In this document: in pieces, positions 5,320-7,927 of the stretch | Position numbering within the stretch: the stretch's first letter is position 1 | How the letters are laid out: each line of letters starts with the position of its first letter | From: an uncultured Spirochaetaceae bacterium | Lineage (GTDB): Bacteria; Spirochaetota; Spirochaetia; Treponematales; Treponemataceae | Direction of reading: 5' to 3' | DNA: 7,927 nucleotides | NCBI GenBank assembly: GCA_902797925.1 | Contig: CADBUT010000305.1 | Location: forward strand, 1 to 7,927 | Made by a program: the position numbers and the translations under genes | The notes under the pieces: model-generated | Databases searched by the model: none | Told to the model about the DNA's origin: nothing | The model's input: the letters and a program-made list of their open reading frames with translations, nothing else

Positions 5320-6201
5320 ATGAGCGCAGTGATTATTGATGGTTTTCAGATTGCGGCAGATGTCCGCCATAAGGTTGCAGAAAAAACAGCAGAGCTTGTC
5401 AAGAAAGGCACTCACCCATGTCTGGCGGTTATTCTTGTAGGCGAAAACCCGGCAAGTGTTTCTTATGTAACGGGAAAAGAAAAAGCCCTCGCCGAAGTCG
5501 GCATGAAAGACCGCTCGATAAGGCTTCCGGAATCAACTTCTGAAGAAGAACTCTTAAAAATAATTGATGAGCTTAACGCCGACGAGTCTGTTCACGGCAT
5601 TTTGGTTCAGCTGCCATTGCCTAAGCATATTGACGAAGACAAAGTGATAATGGCAATAAAGCCAGAAAAAGACGTTGACGGCTTTCACCCTGTAAATGTC
5701 GGAAACCTCGTAATCGGGCGCAAAGCTTTTCTGCCCTGCACGCCGCACGGAATTATCGTTCTACTTGAGACGATGGGCATAAAGACAGCTGGTGTGCACG
5801 CCGTCGTGGTCGGCCGCTCAAACATTGTCGGCAAGCCTGTTTCACTGCTGCTTGCACGCCGCGAGACAAACGCTACCGTAACAATCTGCCACACAGGTAC
5901 TAAAGACCTTGCATCTTTTACAAAGCAGGCAGACATTCTTGTCGCGGCTGTCGGAAAGCCAAAGGTGATTACAGCCGACATGATAAAGCCGGGCGCGGCT
6001 GTAATTGACGTAGGTGTAAACCGCGTGCCAGATGCAACTAAGAAAAGCGGTTTCCGCCTTGTGGGCGACGTAGATTTTGAAAACGCAAAAGAAGTCGCTT
6101 CGTATATCACGCCTGTGCCGAAAGGTGTAGGTCCGATGACGATTGCGATGCTCATGCAGAACGTTCTTGAAGCGGCGCAGGCTGCGGCAGAATCAAAATG
6201 A
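5320..6201 (+). CDS. folD: Bifunctional methylenetetrahydrofolate dehydrogenase / methenyltetrahydrofolate cyclohydrolase
   Basis: A 293-residue cytoplasmic enzyme that converts 5,10-methylene-THF via methenyl-THF to 10-formyl-THF with NADP(+), feeding purine and formyl-Met-tRNA synthesis. Family signatures are visible in order: VGENPASVSYVTGKEKA (37-56), holding the catalytic Tyr49 and Lys53; GILVQLPLP (93-101); PEKDVDGFHP (115-124), with the substrate-binding Asp120; the dinucleotide-binding VVGRSNIVGKP (163-173); VIDVGVN (228-234); and PVPKGVGPMT (265-274), where Lys replaces the commoner Gly without consequence for the motif. Length is typical. It is the first gene of the operon, and its stop TGA overlaps the folE2 start. 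Confidence 0.97.
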   Translation: MSAVIIDGFQIAADVRHKVAEKTAELVKKGTHPCLAVILVGENPASVSYVTGKEKALAEVGMKDRSIRLPESTSEEELLKIIDELNADESVHGILVQLPLPKHIDEDKVIMAIKPEKDVDGFHPVNVGNLVIGRKAFLPCTPHGIIVLLETMGIKTAGVHAVVVGRSNIVGKPVSLLLARRETNATVTICHTGTKDLASFTKQADILVAAVGKPKVITADMIKPGAAVIDVGVNRVPDATKKSGFRLVGDVDFENAKEVASYITPVPKGVGPMTIAMLMQNVLEAAQAAAESK

Positions 6202-7019
6202 TTGATATTCAAAAGCAGAAAGACGACAGAGAAATCCCTTTGATGAAGGTCGGCGTAAAGAATTTGCAGTACCCGGTTCATGTGCTTGACCGCAAGAACC
6301 ATACGCAGACAACTTCGGCAACAGTTGATCTTTATGTGAATCTTCCGAAGCATTTCAAAGGAACTCACATGAGCCGCTTCGTTACGGTTTTTCACAAATA
6401 CCATGAAAATTTGTCGATGCGGCATTTTCTGCTTATGCTTGAAGAAATCCGCACAACATTAGACGCGGCAGAAGCTTTCGGCACGCTGAAATTTCCGTTT
6501 TATTTAGAGAAAAAAGCGCCCGTAACAGGGCAGTGCGGCATGATGGCGTATGAATGTGTCTACGAAGGAACTGCAAGGCAGGCTGGCAAAGAAGGCGTAA
6601 AAAAATCTGAGTTTTTCGTAAGCGTCAGCGTGCCGGTAACAACGCTCTGCCCATGCTCAAAAGCCATAAGTGAAAACGGTGCGCACAACCAGCGCGGCAT
6701 TGTTACCGTGAAAGTGCAGAACACTTCGTTCTTTTGGATTGAGGACATAATAGAGCTTGTGGAATCTTGCGCGTCCTGCGCCTTGTATTCGGTATTGAAG
6801 CGCGAGGACGAGAAATTTGTTACCGAGCATGCGTATGAAAACCCGCGCTTTGTAGAAGACCTTGTGCGCGAAGTCTACATAGGCTTGCGCGATTTTGCTT
6901 CCGGCGAAAAGCCGCACGCTGAAAAGCCGTTCAGCTGGTTCAGCGTTGAAGCTGAAAACTTTGAGAGCATTCACAATCACAATGCTTATGCCTACACAGA
7001 ATACAATGAGGAATCTTAA
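6198..7019 (+). CDS. folE2: GTP cyclohydrolase I, type IB (FolE2)
   Basis: A 273-residue enzyme of the FolE2/MptA (GCYH-IB, COG1469) family that converts GTP to 7,8-dihydroneopterin triphosphate, the entry to folate and also to queuosine precursors. It differs from the zinc-dependent FolE fold and can work with other divalent metals. Diagnostic segments are MSRFVTVFHKYHE (58-70), PVTTLCPCSKAIS (146-158) with the metal/catalytic Cys151, GAHNQRG (161-167) with His163, and the SCASCALYSVLKREDEKFVTEHAYENPRF region (190 onward). The N-terminal DREIPLMKVGVKNLQYPV block is also typical. The start ATG overlaps the folD TGA as ATGA, so translation is probably coupled. No Zur-type operator was recognised. 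Being next to folD favours a folate role, by inference. Confidence 0.95.
   Translation: MIDIQKQKDDREIPLMKVGVKNLQYPVHVLDRKNHTQTTSATVDLYVNLPKHFKGTHMSRFVTVFHKYHENLSMRHFLLMLEEIRTTLDAAEAFGTLKFPFYLEKKAPVTGQCGMMAYECVYEGTARQAGKEGVKKSEFFVSVSVPVTTLCPCSKAISENGAHNQRGIVTVKVQNTSFFWIEDIIELVESCASCALYSVLKREDEKFVTEHAYENPRFVEDLVREVYIGLRDFASGEKPHAEKPFSWFSVEAENFESIHNHNAYAYTEYNEES
7008..7012 (+). promoter_or_regulatory. Ribosome binding site of miaB inside the end of folE2
   Basis: GAGGA lies six to seven bases before the ATG at 7019, within the final folE2 codons. The start shares one base with the folE2 stop (TAATG), so miaB can be translated by reinitiation or directly. Confidence 0.7.
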
Positions 7020-7927
7020 TGACCTACTTTTTTGAAACATACGGCTGCCAGATGAACAAAGCCGAATCAGCTTCTTTAGAGCAGCTGCTTCTTGCGCGCG
7101 GCTGGACAGCCTCTGAATACGCAGAAACCGCCGATTTGGTGATTATCAACACTTGCTCGGTCAGAGTAACGGCAGAAACGCGCATTCATGGCAGACTCGG
7201 CTGGTATTCTGCACTGAAAAAAGAGCGTGCCGGTATTCAGCCTGCATCAAACCACCGCGAGCCGCGTCCCTGCAAAGTGCCACAGAAAAAGCTCACGCTT
7301 GTTGTTACAGGATGCATGGCTGAACGGCTCAAAGATTCGCTTAAAAGACAGTTTCCAGTTGTTGATTATGTTGTAGGCACTTTCAAGAAGCAGCATTTTC
7401 AAGACATAATTGACGCTGTTGAGCAAGACCGAGAGCTTGTAAATCTTGAAGAAGATTCAGTCTATTCGTTTGCGCCGCTGTCTTATGAGCCGGGCGCCTT
7501 TCAGGCTTTTGTGCCGATTATGCACGGCTGCAACAATTTCTGTTCTTACTGCATTGTGCCTTATGTGCGCGGCCGCGAAATTTCGCGTTCAGCTGATGAA
7601 ATCTTGAAAGAAATTGACATGCTCAGCACCAAAAACGTAAAAGAAGTTACTCTGCTTGGCCAGAACGTAAATTCTTACAAGTTTGAAGAAAAGCTGCCGG
7701 ACAGCACGGTTCATCTTGTTGATTTTCCGGAACTGCTTGAGCGCATCGCCGTGCATATTAGGGAAACAAAATCTTCAATAGGCTGGGTGCGCTTTATGTC
7801 GAGCCACCCGAAAGACCTGTCTGACAGGCTTATCGATATAATTGCAAAAGAGCGCGTCTTGTGCCGCCACATTCATCTGCCTGTGCAGAACGGCTCTACC
7901 GCTGTGCTCAAGGCGATGAACCGCAAA
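7019..7927 (+). CDS. miaB: tRNA-2-methylthio-N6-dimethylallyladenosine synthase (3' partial)
   Basis: 303 codons are present and the frame is open to the window edge; the missing part should hold the end of the radical SAM domain and the TRAM domain. MiaB adds the 2-methylthio group to i6A37 in tRNAs reading UNN codons. The N-terminal methylthiotransferase domain has FFETYGCQMNKAES (C10), INTCSVRVTAE (C46) and VVTGCMAERLK (C99), the ligands of the auxiliary [4Fe-4S] cluster. The radical SAM motif C-x3-C-x2-C is CNNFCSYC (C171, C175, C178), followed by VPYVRGRE, TLLGQNVNSY and the FMSSHPKDL block. GCQMN and NTCSVR favour MiaB over RimO or MtaB. The C46-C99 spacing is about 19 residues longer than in E. 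coli MiaB, owing to a basic Pro-rich insert around 70-90. Confidence 0.95.
   Translation, partial: MTYFFETYGCQMNKAESASLEQLLLARGWTASEYAETADLVIINTCSVRVTAETRIHGRLGWYSALKKERAGIQPASNHREPRPCKVPQKKLTLVVTGCMAERLKDSLKRQFPVVDYVVGTFKKQHFQDIIDAVEQDRELVNLEEDSVYSFAPLSYEPGAFQAFVPIMHGCNNFCSYCIVPYVRGREISRSADEILKEIDMLSTKNVKEVTLLGQNVNSYKFEEKLPDSTVHLVDFPELLERIAVHIRETKSSIGWVRFMSSHPKDLSDRLIDIIAKERVLCRHIHLPVQNGSTAVLKAMNRK

Noticed and set aside
5118..5339. 73-codon plus-strand frame between the barrel gene and folD
   Set aside because: It has no recognisable domain, overlaps the folD start and its ribosome binding site, and lies where divergent promoters are expected.
5685..6425. 246-codon open frame on the minus strand across folD and folE2
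   Set aside because: It is antisense to two well-supported enzymes and its translation shows no domain; the openness reflects codon bias of the sense strand.

Overview
The window looks like chromosomal DNA of a host-associated or commensal spirochaete, most likely a Treponema. This is an inference, resting on three things: a RarA ATPase fused to an extra C-terminal domain, a Treponema-style pairing of a small beta-barrel outer-membrane protein with a surface lipoprotein next to folD, and moderate, uneven base composition. The housekeeping genes use many GC-rich codons; the envelope genes and the intergenic DNA are AT-rich. No phage, transposase, CRISPR array, rRNA or tRNA gene was recognised.

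Layout, left to right. (1) 1-1616 (+): the 3' part of a RarA/MgsA-type recombination ATPase gene carrying a C-terminal extension with a degenerate methyltransferase-like segment. (2) 1595-2032: about 440 bp made almost wholly of repeats. These are a 57-bp direct repeat that begins inside the last codons of the rarA-type gene, several strong hairpins, a 19-bp inverted repeat, spaced GTGCAC palindromes, and two copies of a 58-bp-period element that resembles the 57-bp repeat in the opposite orientation. (3) 2066-2293 (-): a small exported protein with an Ada-like Cys/His metal-binding signature. (4) 2519-3151 (+): adenylate kinase of the zinc-LID type, ending at a bidirectional terminator. (5) 3242-5037 (-): a two-gene envelope operon, an OmpW/TP0733-like outer-membrane barrel followed by a lipoprotein. 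(6) 5320-7927 (+): a tightly overlapping operon folD-folE2-miaB, with miaB running off the window.

Working together: FolE2 makes dihydroneopterin triphosphate, the first pterin of the folate and queuosine branches. FolD interconverts one-carbon tetrahydrofolate forms. MiaB modifies tRNA position 37. The three start codons overlap or abut the preceding stops (ATGA, TAATG), so their translation is probably coupled. The envelope operon diverges from folD and converges on adk, sharing the terminator near 3166-3209.

The coding genes are ordinary families. The part most worth a second look is the composite repeat block at 1595-2032, which appears to supply the stop codon of the upstream gene. I see no evidence for a new defence or mobile system.
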